The notes under the pieces are model-generated. The model was not told where the DNA came from, ran no database searches, and saw nothing but the letters and a program-made list of their open reading frames with translations. Shown here in pieces: positions 8,389 through 17,260 of a stretch of 64,000 bases of DNA. Made by a program: the position numbers and the translations under genes. Position 1 is the stretch's first letter, and every line of letters begins with the position of its first letter. Origin of the DNA: Frigoriglobus tundricola (GTDB taxonomy: Bacteria > Planctomycetota > Planctomycetia > Gemmatales > Gemmataceae). The DNA lies in assembly GCF_013128195.2 (NCBI RefSeq), contig NZ_CP053452.2:5332001-5396000 (forward strand), given 5' to 3'.

Positions 8389-8550
8389 TGCCCGTCACGG
8401 GCAAGAAGATTCACCTCGTTTCCGCATCTCGCAGCCGCTGACGTCAGTCCGGCGCTCATCTCGGCGACCCGAATCTTCGCTACGAAGCTCAAAATCCGCA
8501 CGGTTCCGGCCGTATCATTGCCAGAGAGCCACGGATTTACGAGATTCGCT

Positions 8551-9960
8551 ATGCCGCCGAAACGGTCCCCCTCTGGCGCACCGGGCGCACCTCCAGCGCC
8601 GGGCATCCCACCGGGTATGGGGAATTTGATCGCGCCGGTTCCACCGCCGCCGGCCCCAAAATCTCTTGCGAGACCGAGCGGGGTGCCCATCGGTGAGCGC
8701 GCCGCCGCGGTCCTCGCGCTCGCGTACCGAGCGAACCGGGCCGTCCTCCTCGAAGGCCCGACCGGCATCGGTAAATCGGAACTCGTGCGGCAGGTCGCGG
8801 CGGATCTCGGCATCGGCTTCGCCGTCCTCGACCTCAGCCTCCTCGAACCGCCGGACCTCATCGGCCTTCCCGTCGTCGAAGACGGCCGCACCCGGTACGC
8901 CACGCCGTCGTCGCTCCCCACAGCGGGGGCAGGGCTGCTTCTCCTGGAGGAGCTGAACCGCGCCGACCGCACCGTTCAGCAACCGGCGCTTCAACTGCTC
9001 ACCGCGCGCCGGTTGCACGAGTACGAGTTGCCGCCGGGCTGGGTGCCGTTCGCCGCGATCAACCCGGAGGACGGCGATTATCAGGTCACGCCGCTCGACC
9101 CGGCGCTCCGGTGCCGCTTTCTGGAACTGAAGGTGCGGGCCGACGTTCGCGCGTGGCGCGACTGGGCCGAACGAAACCGCCTGCACCCGGCGGTCCGGCG
9201 GCTGGCGGCGGCACACGACGATCTGCTCGACGTTATTCCCCCGCGGACCTGGACTTACGTGTCGCAGATCGTCGCGGTGATGGCCGCCGGAGAGCGTGCC
9301 GACGATCTCTTTCTCAATGACGCGCTCGGCGGGTACCTGCCATCGGCGTGGGTGAAGCGGCTCCGCGACGAACTCGCGAAAGAGTCCGAGGCTGCCAGCG
9401 ATGCGGCCGACGCCGAGGTGCGGCCGCTCCTGCACCGCTACCACACCGACGGCTCGCTCCAGGCGAAGCTCCGGGCGATGCGCGACGACGGCCACACGGA
9501 CCACTTCCACCTGCTCGCGCGCCGGTTGCTCGACGTCGTGGACAGCGCCGAACTGCTGCGCCTGATCGACGCGGGCGCCTTCAACTTCGATTCGTTCGAC
9601 GCGCTGCTCGCGGACCTGCCGGGCGACCTGCGTGCCAGCGTGCAAAAGGCGATCGGTGAGCAACCGGCCGCGGCCCGGTTGCTCCCGCTCGGGCCGGAGC
9701 AGATCGCGGACGCGCAATACGCGACCTCCGCCCGACTGGCGAGTGTGGCCGCATGGGTGAACGACCCGCTGAAGAGGCACCGCGCCGTCATTTTGGCGAA
9801 GGCGGTGGTGCGGTGGCTCGATTCGCGCTCGCCGACCGACATGGGCATTCTGAAGCAAAAGCGCGCCGCGGTGGCCGGGCTGACCGCGTTCGCTCGACAG
9901 GTTCGCGACGTCGGCCGGCACGAACTGGACGCGACGCTGGCGCGGCACGGGATCGTGTAG
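8551..9960 (+). CDS. MoxR-type AAA+ ATPase
   Basis: A 469-residue protein. After a Pro-rich N-terminus (about 50 residues) comes the ATPase: Walker A GPTGIGKS at about residues 69-76, Walker B LLLLEELNRAD with Glu in place of the usual Asp at the first acidic position, and sensor region FAAINPEDGDYQV. The C-terminal half is helical. MoxR-type ATPases act as chaperones that mature or insert cofactors in partner proteins, often with a VWA-domain partner. The next gene encodes such a partner, supporting a two-component ATPase/VWA module. Confidence 0.85.
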   Translation: MPPKRSPSGAPGAPPAPGIPPGMGNLIAPVPPPPAPKSLARPSGVPIGERAAAVLALAYRANRAVLLEGPTGIGKSELVRQVAADLGIGFAVLDLSLLEPPDLIGLPVVEDGRTRYATPSSLPTAGAGLLLLEELNRADRTVQQPALQLLTARRLHEYELPPGWVPFAAINPEDGDYQVTPLDPALRCRFLELKVRADVRAWRDWAERNRLHPAVRRLAAAHDDLLDVIPPRTWTYVSQIVAVMAAGERADDLFLNDALGGYLPSAWVKRLRDELAKESEAASDAADAEVRPLLHRYHTDGSLQAKLRAMRDDGHTDHFHLLARRLLDVVDSAELLRLIDAGAFNFDSFDALLADLPGDLRASVQKAIGEQPAAARLLPLGPEQIADAQYATSARLASVAAWVNDPLKRHRAVILAKAVVRWLDSRSPTDMGILKQKRAAVAGLTAFARQVRDVGRHELDATLARHGIV

Positions 9961-9965
9961 CGAAG

Positions 9966-10140
9966 ACCCAACCCCCCGGCCCCGGAAGAACCCACCCCCC
10001 AGCCCCCTCCCTGAAGGTAGGCGGTGAACGCGTGCCCAGAACCCTCCGACTCTCTGGAGGCAATGCGGTTCCGGAGGTCTTGCTCCCCTCCCTTCAGTGA
10101 GGGGCTGGGGGTGGGTTCTTCCGGGGCTGGGGGGTTAGGT
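9966..10140. repeat. Dispersed G-tract palindromic repeat, copy 2
   Basis: Outer ends ACCCAACCCCCCGGCCCCGG and their imperfect complement near 10115-10138 enclose the family core (GAAGAACCCACCCCC...TCCGGAGGTCTTGCTCCCCTC...GGGGGTGGGTTCTTC). It fills nearly all of the gap between the MoxR-type gene and its VWA partner. Confidence 0.85.
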
Positions 10141-10193
10141 CGAACGTCGCACCGCTCCTTGTGCTCCGCGCTGATTACCCTCACTTGGTACCC

Positions 10194-11426
10194 ATGCCGA
10201 CCAAGATCCACGACTGGTTCACGAGCTTCGTCAACGGGCCGGAGTTCCTCACGAACTACCCGTACTACGCGGCCGTCCTCGCGCGGATGCAGGCGGTCGA
10301 AGATCCGTCGGTTCCCATCATGGCGGTGTCCGCACACGGCCCGCACGTGTGGCTGCACGTCAACATCGACTTCTACTTTCAGCGCGATCTGAAGGGCCAG
10401 TTCGCCAACATGCGGTACGTCCGCGGGGTGCTGCTGCACGAGGTCCACCACGTCGTGTTGGGGCACCTCACGGACCCGGATTTCGCCGATCCGGAACACC
10501 CGGACCTGATGGAACTGGCGATGGAGGTTTCGGCCAACGAGTACATCCGCGATCCGCTGCCGGGCACCCCGCCGGTGTGGACGATGTTCAAGCCGTACGG
10601 TCTCGCGGCCGGGCAAAGTACGCTCGAACGCTACGAACGGCTGGTCCAGGCGCGGCGGAGCGGCGCTCTCATCCCGATACCCGATCGATGGGTGGACGCG
10701 CACATTGCTCGCGGCGTGTGCCGCAAGCCGGGCGGCCCGCGCCCCGATCTCGGGCAGTACATTCGCGTGAAGCGACTCGTCTCCGGAGCGATCGAGCACG
10801 TGCGCCGCGGTCGAGCGGACCGCGGCGGGACCGGCGGCACGCTCGCGGGGCGCGACCCGGGCAACTTCATCGAGGAACTGGACGAAGAGTTCGCGCCCAC
10901 GAGACCGCGGATGGACTGGACGACCGCCCTGCGCCTGTTCGCGACGCCGCAGCGGCGGGCGTTCACCACTTACGCGCGTCCGAACCGCCGGTTCCGAACG
11001 CGCGTGGGCGAGGTTCCGGGCCGCGTGTACCGGCCGGACGCGGCGCGGCCGAAACGCCTACTGGTCGCGATCGACACGTCCGGCAGCGTGAGTACCGACG
11101 AGTTGAACACCATCGCGGGCGAACTGCGGCAGTTGAGCCGGCTCGCGCGGTTCACGGTGGCGGAGTGCGACACGATCGTTCACCGCGTGTACCCGTTCGC
11201 CGGCACATTTGCGGACGCGGCCGGGCGCGGCGGAACCGACCTGCGGCCGGTGTTCGAGCCCGAGTTCCTGGCGGAACACCGACCGGACGGTGTGGTGTAC
11301 TTCACGGACGGAGAGGGGCCGTATCACAAGAGCCCGCCGGGCGTGCCGACGCTATGGGTGCTGACCAAAAACTGGCCGTTCCGCTGCCCGTGGGGCCAAC
11401 AGACACTCTTGCGCGGGACGCGGTAA
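10194..11426 (+). CDS. DUF2201-type protein: HExxH metal site plus VWA-like domain
   Basis: A 410-residue protein. The N-terminal half carries a zincin-like motif HEVHH with HExxH spacing (H82, E83, H86) followed by GHLTDPDFAD, as in the putative metallopeptidase half of the DUF2201 family. The C-terminal half has a VWA-type metal-ion site, AIDTSGS at about residues 293-298, and GRGGTDLRPVFE matching a later MIDAS threonine. It follows the MoxR-type ATPase gene, separated only by a repeat copy, and is its likely partner. The substrate is unknown. Start 10194 gives MPTKIHDWF; a GTG at 10161 is an alternative. Confidence 0.8.
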   Translation: MPTKIHDWFTSFVNGPEFLTNYPYYAAVLARMQAVEDPSVPIMAVSAHGPHVWLHVNIDFYFQRDLKGQFANMRYVRGVLLHEVHHVVLGHLTDPDFADPEHPDLMELAMEVSANEYIRDPLPGTPPVWTMFKPYGLAAGQSTLERYERLVQARRSGALIPIPDRWVDAHIARGVCRKPGGPRPDLGQYIRVKRLVSGAIEHVRRGRADRGGTGGTLAGRDPGNFIEELDEEFAPTRPRMDWTTALRLFATPQRRAFTTYARPNRRFRTRVGEVPGRVYRPDAARPKRLLVAIDTSGSVSTDELNTIAGELRQLSRLARFTVAECDTIVHRVYPFAGTFADAAGRGGTDLRPVFEPEFLAEHRPDGVVYFTDGEGPYHKSPPGVPTLWVLTKNWPFRCPWGQQTLLRGTR

Positions 11427-11580
11427 AGAAGACCCCCCCCCGGCCCCTCCCTGAAGGGAGGGGGTGACGGCGCGCACCGCCTCTTCCGACTCTCCGGACG
11501 CACCCGAAATCCGAATGTCTTGCTCCCCTCCCTGAAGGGAGGGGCTGGGGGTGGGTTCTTCGAGGGCCGGGGGGGTAGGG
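11427..11580. repeat. Dispersed G-tract palindromic repeat, copy 3
   Basis: It begins just after the stop of the VWA-type gene. Two near-identical CTCCCTGAAGGGAG hairpins flank a centre (CCTCTTCCGACTCTCCGG) shared with the other copies, and the right end has GGGGGTGGGTTCTTCG. Confidence 0.85.
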
Positions 11581-11667
11581 CTTCGCGGCACTTTCCGGCC
11601 ACGAGGCCGTGGCGGGCGGAATCGCGGTTTGATAGGCTTGAGGACACGCCCTCCTCCGGAGCCCCTC

Positions 11668-12405
11668 ATGCGACTCTCCCGCTTGCTGCTCGCGGCTGGT
11701 CTGGTCGTTTGCGCCGCGCTGCTGCCCGTTCGCGCCGACGATAAGTTCAAAACCGGCTTCGTTGACAAAACGTTCAAGAACGCCGATGACAGCACGTCGC
11801 CGTACGTCGTGTTCGTGCCGAAGAGCTATGACGGCACCAAGGAGTACCCGGTCATCCTGTTCCTGCACGGCTCCGGCGAAACCAAGGGCGGGTCGAAACA
11901 ACCGGTCGAAGTCGGCATCGGGCCGGCGATCAAGAAGCGCGAAAAGGACTTCCCGTTCATTGTTGTGATCCCGCAGTCCGAAAAGAGAACGTGGAAGGCC
12001 GATTCGGACGACGGCAAGCGGGCGCTCGCGATCCTCGATGCGGTGGAGAAGGACTACAAGATCGACCCGAAGCGGCAGTACCTCAGCGGCCTCTCGATGG
12101 GCGGCTACGGCACCTGGAGCATCGCCGCGGCGCACCCCGACCGCTGGGCCGCGATCGTGCCCGTCTGCGGCGGCGGGAGCGTGAAAGATGCGGAGAAGAT
12201 CAAGGGCATCCCGTGCTGGTGCTTCCACGGGGACGCCGACACCGCGGTGAAGGTCGAGCGGTCCCGCGAGATGATCGACGCGCTGAAGAAGGCCGGGGCC
12301 GAGCCCAAGTACGACGAGTACCCCGGCGTCGGGCACAACTCGTGGGACAAGGCTTACGGCACCGACGAACTGTACAAGTGGCTCCTCGAACAGAAGAAGA
12401 AGTGA
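11668..12405 (+). CDS. Secreted alpha/beta-hydrolase esterase
   Basis: A 245-residue protein with signal peptide MRLSRLLLAAGLVVCAALL cleaved near VRA-DD. The catalytic triad can be placed: Ser143 in GLSMGG, Asp189 or Asp191 in HGDAD, and His223 in GVGHNSW. The FLHGSGETKGG oxyanion loop and the 'YPVILFLHG' opening resemble the phospholipase/carboxylesterase and polyhydroxybutyrate-depolymerase-like families, common in planctomycetes as carbohydrate esterases. Acts in the periplasm or outside the cell; substrate not predictable. Confidence 0.87.
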   Translation: MRLSRLLLAAGLVVCAALLPVRADDKFKTGFVDKTFKNADDSTSPYVVFVPKSYDGTKEYPVILFLHGSGETKGGSKQPVEVGIGPAIKKREKDFPFIVVIPQSEKRTWKADSDDGKRALAILDAVEKDYKIDPKRQYLSGLSMGGYGTWSIAAAHPDRWAAIVPVCGGGSVKDAEKIKGIPCWCFHGDADTAVKVERSREMIDALKKAGAEPKYDEYPGVGHNSWDKAYGTDELYKWLLEQKKK

Positions 12406-12520
12406 CCCGGCGGCGGAGCCCGGTCGCCAGTTTGGGGTTCAGTTACCCGAGCGGACGCTCGGCCGAAACACCCCCGCCACCCGGCCGGGGGTCGCCTTCC
12501 TTACCCTGGAGACGCTGTCC

Positions 12521-14086
12521 ATGTCGAAGAACTCAGTGAACCGCCGGGCGTTCATCGCCGGCACCGCCGCGGCCGGGGCCGCGATGAGCCTCCCCGCCGC
12601 CAGCTACGCGCGCATCAAGAGCGCCAACGAGAAGCTGAAGATCGGCTTCCTCGGCACCGGCGGCCGGTGCCAGCAGCACATCGACGTGATCGTGGACCTG
12701 CGCGACGAGGGCAAGCCCGTTGACCCCTACGCCGTGTGCGACGTGTGGGACGGCGACGAGACCCTGGGCAAGCGGGGCAACGACAAGAAGAACCGGACCG
12801 GCCGCGGGCTGTACCCCAGCGCCAAGACCTGCGGCATCCCGCTGGACGCCGGCAAGGGCCGCATCTCCAAGGACTACCGCAACATTCTGGACAACCGGGA
12901 CGTGGACGTGGTGTGCATCGCCACGCCCGACCACTGGCACGCGAAGATGGCCATCGACGCGATGGAGCGCGGCAAGGACGTGTACATGGAGAAGCCGATG
13001 ACCAAGACGATCGCCGAGGCGATCATGGTCGTCGACGCCGCGGTCAAGTACGGCCGCACGGTCACCGTCGGCGTGCAGAGCATGGCCGATCCCACCTGGC
13101 ACGCGGCCCTCGACTACATCAAGGCCGGTAACCTGGGCCACGTGCTCCAGGGCACCACGAGCTACTACCGCAACAGCAGCGTCGGCCAGTGGCGGTACTA
13201 CCCGCTCAAGAAGGACATGACGCCGAAGACCATCGACTGGCGCATGTTCCTCGGCTGCGACTTCGAGCTGGGCGGCAACAAGCTCGGCCCCACCCCCGAG
13301 GAGATGCCGTTCGACCGCGCCATCTGGGGGCAGTGGCGGTGCTACTGGCCGTTCGGCGGCGGCATGTTCACCGACCTGTTCGTCCACCAGACGACGCACC
13401 TGATCGCGGCGATGGGCGTGCGGTTCCCGTCCCGCGTGGTCGGCGCCGGCGGCATCTACATGGAGTACGACGGCCGCGACGTGCCCGACACGGCCACGGT
13501 GGTCGCCGACTACGAGGAGGGGTGCCAGGTCATCATCTCCGCGACCATGTGTAACGACGTCCAACTCGGCGAGATGATCCGCGGCCACCTGGGCACGATC
13601 AAGTTCCTCGACGGCGGCGACTACATCAAGGGCTTCCAGGTGTTCGGCCAGGACATCAAGGGCGGCCCGGCCAAGCCGGCGAGCGGGTTCGCCGAGCCGA
13701 TCCACACGTTCAAGAACCCCAAGTCGGGCAACGCGACCCGCGCCCTGTGGGAGAACTTCCTCGAACACGTGAGCATGGCCGACAAGGTGGCCCGCCGGGA
13801 GACGTTCAGCACGCCGGAACTCGGCGCGGCCGCGTTCTCGACCGTGAACATGGGCGTGCAGAGCTACCGGTTCGGCAAGGCGCTGTTCTGGGACAAGGAG
13901 AAGCGCGTCCCGAAGGAAGCCGACGCGAGCTGGGCGTCGCAGTGGGAGGCCCGCAGCAAGAAGCACGGCAAGCCGAACCAGATCCAGGGCTGGACCGGCG
14001 GCGAGAAGGGCAGCCTCCTCACCCCGCCGGACTACCAGAAGCTCGAAGGCCCGTGGATCGGCGGCAAAGACCCCGCCGGTAGCTAA
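12521..14086 (+). CDS. Tat-exported Gfo/Idh/MocA-family oxidoreductase
   Basis: A 521-residue protein with a twin-arginine signal (NRRAFIAGTAAAGAAM). A Rossmann NAD(P)-binding fold follows (KIGFLGTGGRCQQH), with the family signatures ATPDHWH at about residue 130 and YMEKPMTKT, whose lysine is the usual catalytic or binding residue. The C-terminal half has the expected GGGMFTDLFVHQ. These proteins are strongly expanded in planctomycetes and act on sugars or inositols, with nucleotide cofactor bound before Tat export. No clear operon partner; it lies 115 bp after the esterase gene. Confidence 0.93.
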   Translation: MSKNSVNRRAFIAGTAAAGAAMSLPAASYARIKSANEKLKIGFLGTGGRCQQHIDVIVDLRDEGKPVDPYAVCDVWDGDETLGKRGNDKKNRTGRGLYPSAKTCGIPLDAGKGRISKDYRNILDNRDVDVVCIATPDHWHAKMAIDAMERGKDVYMEKPMTKTIAEAIMVVDAAVKYGRTVTVGVQSMADPTWHAALDYIKAGNLGHVLQGTTSYYRNSSVGQWRYYPLKKDMTPKTIDWRMFLGCDFELGGNKLGPTPEEMPFDRAIWGQWRCYWPFGGGMFTDLFVHQTTHLIAAMGVRFPSRVVGAGGIYMEYDGRDVPDTATVVADYEEGCQVIISATMCNDVQLGEMIRGHLGTIKFLDGGDYIKGFQVFGQDIKGGPAKPASGFAEPIHTFKNPKSGNATRALWENFLEHVSMADKVARRETFSTPELGAAAFSTVNMGVQSYRFGKALFWDKEKRVPKEADASWASQWEARSKKHGKPNQIQGWTGGEKGSLLTPPDYQKLEGPWIGGKDPAGS

Positions 14087-14090
14087 GACG

Positions 14091-14177
14091 ACCTAACCCC
14101 CCGGCCCCTCCCTAGAAGGGAGAGGCTTTGTCTGGCTCCCCTCCCTTCAGGGAGGGGTTGGGGGTGGGTTCTTCCGC
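14091..14177. repeat. Dispersed G-tract palindromic repeat, short copy 4
   Basis: A shortened copy in which the two hairpins (CTCCCTAGAAGGGAG and CTCCCTTCAGGGAG) lie almost side by side and the central region is missing. The ends keep CTAACCCCCCGG and GGGGTGGGTTCTTC. Confidence 0.8.
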
Positions 14178-14287
14178 CTTCCGTGTCGGGTACGTTCAGC
14201 TCGTCGCTTTGCGACAGGACGATGTTGCGTCGTCCGAGCTTCTGCCATCGCACGCGTCGCGGGGAAGGCTGTTCCAGCACCGCTTTC

Positions 14288-14370
14288 GGTGAGCCCACGC
14301 TGGAGCGCGGCGCGAACTGGAACAACCCCGCAGGTCGTGGTTCCGCGCCGCGCTCCAGCGCGGGCTCACC
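14288..14370. repeat. 27-bp inverted repeat
   Basis: Arms 14288-14314 and 14344-14370 (GGTGAGCCC-G/A-CGCTGGAGCGCGG...) differ at one base and enclose a 29-nt loop. Its sequence is unrelated to the other palindromes in the window. It lies in the convergent gap after the oxidoreductase gene. Confidence 0.75.
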
Positions 14371-14433
14371 GGCGGTGCCGTGAGCCTTCCGCGCCCCAGG
14401 TCGAGAAGTGAACGGCCCGACACGGTCAACCGG

Positions 14434-14463
14434 CACGGGCCGGGGAGCAATCCCCGGCCCGTG
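14434..14463. terminator. Hairpin terminator between convergent genes
   Basis: A perfect 13-bp stem (CACGGGCCGGGGA) with a GCAA loop, followed by TTCCTTT on the plus strand. Suited to end transcription of the oxidoreductase gene, possibly in both directions. Confidence 0.7.
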
Positions 14464-14551
14464 TTCCTTTCGCAGTCTGCCTCAACCGCTTGAGATCCCT
14501 GGCGCACAGTGTTCGGGAGCTGAGCCGTCACGTCCGACGCGTTCCCTTGGG

Positions 14552-14956
14552 TTATTCGGTCGGTACGAACTGCGCCACGAGCGCCGCATCGACGCGCCGC
14601 GGCCGGCCGCTCGTGGCATCGAGCAGCACCCAGACCGTGCGGGCAGTGACGATCGGCTTTTCGTCGCCGGTTCGCCATACTTCTGTGAACCGCTCCCAGG
14701 TCGCGCCGGACGGCTCTCCGACCCAGGTCCGTAGCTCCAACTCGTCACCGGGGAACGCGGGCCGCAGGTACTCGACTTCGTGCCGCCGCACGACCCACGT
14801 GTACGCGGTCCGCACCTCGGCCGAAGCCAAAGCCAGCCAGTGCGCGACGGCGACGTCCTGGACGTACCGCACGAACGCCACGTTGTTGACGTGCCCCTGC
14901 CGGTCGATGTCGGCCGCGTCGACGCGGATGGTCAGTGCGAACCGGCGCGCGGTCAT
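14552..14956 (-). CDS. Hot-dog-fold acyl-CoA thioesterase (4-hydroxybenzoyl-CoA thioesterase/YbgC type)
   Basis: A 134-residue protein. The family signature is present: VDAADIDRQGHVNNVAFVRYVQD, in which the first Asp and the GHVNN segment form the active site. VEYLRPAFPGDELELRTWV is the central strand and helix region. The length matches single hot-dog-domain thioesterases that act as oligomers in the cytoplasm. The acyl substrate is not predictable. The start MTARRFALTIRVD fits the family. Confidence 0.85.
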   Translation of the reverse strand: MTARRFALTIRVDAADIDRQGHVNNVAFVRYVQDVAVAHWLALASAEVRTAYTWVVRRHEVEYLRPAFPGDELELRTWVGEPSGATWERFTEVWRTGDEKPIVTARTVWVLLDATSGRPRRVDAALVAQFVPTE

Positions 14957-15259
14957 CGGCTTTCCTCGCTTCGGGGACCGGCGTATTGTATTCCCGGCCG
15001 TTGTTCGGAAGCCTGCACGTCCTTTGCGATGGTTTTGCGTTGTAACGTACTCGTGACACAGCAGTTATCTCACATTGGCGGGCCGGTCGCGCGTCCCGCT
15101 CCGCTCCGATTCTGCGCATTTTTCCGCGGGCAGCGAAATTCCGCGCGGTTCCGGCAAAATGCCGTGTCGCGGGGGGCGAACACTTATTACGGCGGCAGGA
15201 ACCCGGTGTTCGGGACGCCGGACCGCTCCTCGGCTGAAACGCCCGTGAGGTACATCGCA
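14957..15259. other. Divergent promoter region
   Basis: About 300 bp between the thioesterase and the coiled-coil protein gene. No gene and no large inverted repeat. Promoters for both genes are expected here, but I could not fix boxes. Confidence 0.4.
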
Positions 15260-16081
15260 ATGCTCAAGAAGATGATCATTTTGGGGGTGATCGGGTTCGT
15301 CGCGGTCAGCGCGATCCGCGGCACCAAGATCGGCTCGTACATCCGCTCCGAGATCCGCGACGCCCGCGATCGCGCCGAGAGCGGCATCCCGCCCGAGAAG
15401 GAGATCGGCCGGCTCCGCAACGAGCTGAAGCTCCTCGACAAGGACATCATGACCGTCGTCAGCCAGCTCGCCAAAGAGACGGTCGACGTGCGGCAACTCC
15501 AAGAAAAGGTCGAGGAAGTGGCCGCCAAGCAGAGCAAGGACAAGGAACTGCTCACCGCCCGCGCGAGCGCGATCAAGAGCGGGACCGAGCAGGTCACGTT
15601 CGGCAAACGGACCCTCAGCATCGATGCCGCCAAGGCCGAACTGGAAGACGGCGTGCGGCGGTTCACGACCAACCAGAAGTCGCTCGACTCGATGGAGGCG
15701 ACGCTCGCCCTGCGGGTCAAGAACCGCGACGTGCTGGAGAAGCAGCTCGAGACGCTGAAGAACCAGAAGACCGAACTGGCCGTACAGATCGACGCAATTG
15801 AGTCCGATCTCGCCGCCCTCAAGCTCCAGCAGATGGAGAGCAAGTACCAGACCGACGACACCCGGCTCGCTCAGATCAAGGACGACCTCCGGACGCTGAA
15901 GACGAAGGTGGACGTGGAGCGCGAGAAGCTGAAACTGCTGCCGGCCGCCTTTGATGCTCCGGTTGCCCCGGTCGCGTCCAGCAAGTCGGTGGACGACATC
16001 ATGGCCCCGCTAAACGCCCCGGCCAAGCCCGCCAAGCCGGAAGGCTCCAAGACCGACGCCAAGATGCCCCTGGCCGACTGA
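15260..16081 (+). CDS. Membrane-anchored long coiled-coil protein
   Basis: A 273-residue protein. An N-terminal hydrophobic stretch (MIILGVIGFVAVSAI) would anchor it or act as an uncleaved signal. Residues ~25-230 are almost entirely charged heptad-like coiled coil (IGRLRNELKLLDKDIMTVVS, LEKQLETLKNQKTELAVQID), then an Ala/Pro tail. No enzymatic motif. Likely a structural or scaffolding protein of the cell envelope. GAGG lies nine bases before the ATG, and a strong terminator follows. Confidence 0.75.
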   Translation: MLKKMIILGVIGFVAVSAIRGTKIGSYIRSEIRDARDRAESGIPPEKEIGRLRNELKLLDKDIMTVVSQLAKETVDVRQLQEKVEEVAAKQSKDKELLTARASAIKSGTEQVTFGKRTLSIDAAKAELEDGVRRFTTNQKSLDSMEATLALRVKNRDVLEKQLETLKNQKTELAVQIDAIESDLAALKLQQMESKYQTDDTRLAQIKDDLRTLKTKVDVEREKLKLLPAAFDAPVAPVASSKSVDDIMAPLNAPAKPAKPEGSKTDAKMPLAD

Positions 16082-16106
16082 GCCGCGGAACGTGAGCGAA
16101 CGCTGA

Positions 16107-16138
16107 CGCCCCGGTCGCAATCGCGACCGGGGCGTTTT
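16107..16138 (+). terminator. Rho-independent terminator
   Basis: A perfect 12-bp GC stem (CGCCCCGGTCGC / GCGACCGGGGCG) with AATC loop, followed by TTTT, 26 bp after the coiled-coil gene. Confidence 0.9.
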
Positions 16139-16440
16139 CGCGCGCCCAGAGCCGTCAGGAGGAACGCTTCTTCCCGCATGTGCTGGACCGTGAACCAGTC
16201 GGTTCCGTCGCCGACTTCGAACCGCGGCTCGGTGAGGACGATCACCCCGTAGGCGCGGGTGGGCGGCATGGTGCGACGGGAAATTATGAGAGCGTGTCGG
16301 TTCGAATCGTCGGTACGGATCGCACGATTCTGTGTTATACGGGATCGAATTGATCGGTAACCCTGGGACCGCGTACTTGTTTAGCGCGTCGATCTCTGCC
16401 GCGCCTCGATCACCAAGCCGTTAACCCGCTAAGTCGCCGA
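16139..16440. other. Intergenic region
   Basis: About 300 bp with no supported gene. A minus-strand stretch beginning at 16269 (MPPTRAYGVIVLTEPRFEV) looks protein-like for about 30 residues but then runs antisense into the coiled-coil gene, so it may be a decayed fragment. Confidence 0.4.
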
Positions 16441-17157
16441 TCACTGTTTGTTGAGCACGGCATCCAACACCCAGCATCCTCGGACGTGAAGGCCGGGGAT
16501 GCGGCAGTGGGCCAGAATGTCCGTGTTCTCGCAGCCCGCGTCCTGTAGCGCGTCGGCGAGGATCGGCATCGCGCCGAAGTCGCGTGACTCGTACATCTGT
16601 CGCGCGAGGGCAACGGCGGTGTCAGTCCGCCACGACGGAGAGAAGGCGACCGGGCGGAAGGGGTTCCCGAAGATGTCGCGGATGAGTCCCGTCTGCGCTG
16701 CCAACTCTTTGCCTCTGGCTGCTCGCTCGGACTTCTTGTTGAGCCGCTTGTAAACTGTTGCCTGGGCTGCACACTGCGAACTGTCTTCAGCCGCTCGATA
16801 GTCGTCCTCGTCACTCTCGCGTGGGAGAAATGCTCGATCATCATCCGCCGCCGACATCGAAGCGCAGTTGCTCATCTCGCGCGCTGAATCGCGCTCTCCA
16901 TCCACCCGCGTAATCTGCCAGTCGAGTTCGATGGTCGCGGTACGCGCAGCCTCCCGCTCTTGGTCCGTTGCGAGGTCGTCCGCGTAGCGCTCAGCGACTT
17001 CGACCGCAGTGCGACTCCGCGCATCAGTGAGAAGCGGCCACACGCGACGGCAGCAAGAACAAGCAAACAGTCGGAGCTTCCGCGCTCTCGCCCCATCACC
17101 GAGGAACCTTAACATCTGGCGTGGTTCAACGCACGTCTCCCATTCCGCTTCGGTCAT
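16441..17157 (-). CDS. Gemmata-type paralogous-family protein (MTEAEWE...)
   Basis: A 238-residue cytoplasmic protein starting MTEAEWETCVEPRQMLRFLG. Recognisable elements are RKLRLFACSCCRRVWPLL (Cys-Cys), RTAVEVAERYADDLA, LIRDIFGNPFRPVAFSPSW and the C-terminal AMPILADALQDAGCENTDIL followed by HVRGCWVLDAVLNK. As I recall it, this family occurs in many near-copies in Gemmata genomes and has no known function. The cysteines CSCC and later Cys/His residues could bind metal. It stands next to the transposase island. Confidence 0.72.
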   Translation of the reverse strand: MTEAEWETCVEPRQMLRFLGDGARARKLRLFACSCCRRVWPLLTDARSRTAVEVAERYADDLATDQEREAARTATIELDWQITRVDGERDSAREMSNCASMSAADDDRAFLPRESDEDDYRAAEDSSQCAAQATVYKRLNKKSERAARGKELAAQTGLIRDIFGNPFRPVAFSPSWRTDTAVALARQMYESRDFGAMPILADALQDAGCENTDILAHCRIPGLHVRGCWVLDAVLNKQ

Positions 17158-17260
17158 CGGTCACCCCTCGGGCATTCCCTTCCACAGTAACCCCGGCGTT
17201 CATCGGATTCTTTCTCCGGTGGTCTCACCCCGACCGACCTCCTTTTCCGGCAGTCGTTCA

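Noticed and set aside
12533..13966. Long minus-strand frame opposite the Gfo/Idh/MocA gene
   Set aside because: Antisense shadow caused by high GC at third codon positions; composition is Val/Ala/His/Arg-rich without domains.
15871..16269. Minus-strand frame starting MPPTRAYGVIVL
   Set aside because: Mostly antisense to the coiled-coil gene and crosses its terminator; at most a decayed fragment.
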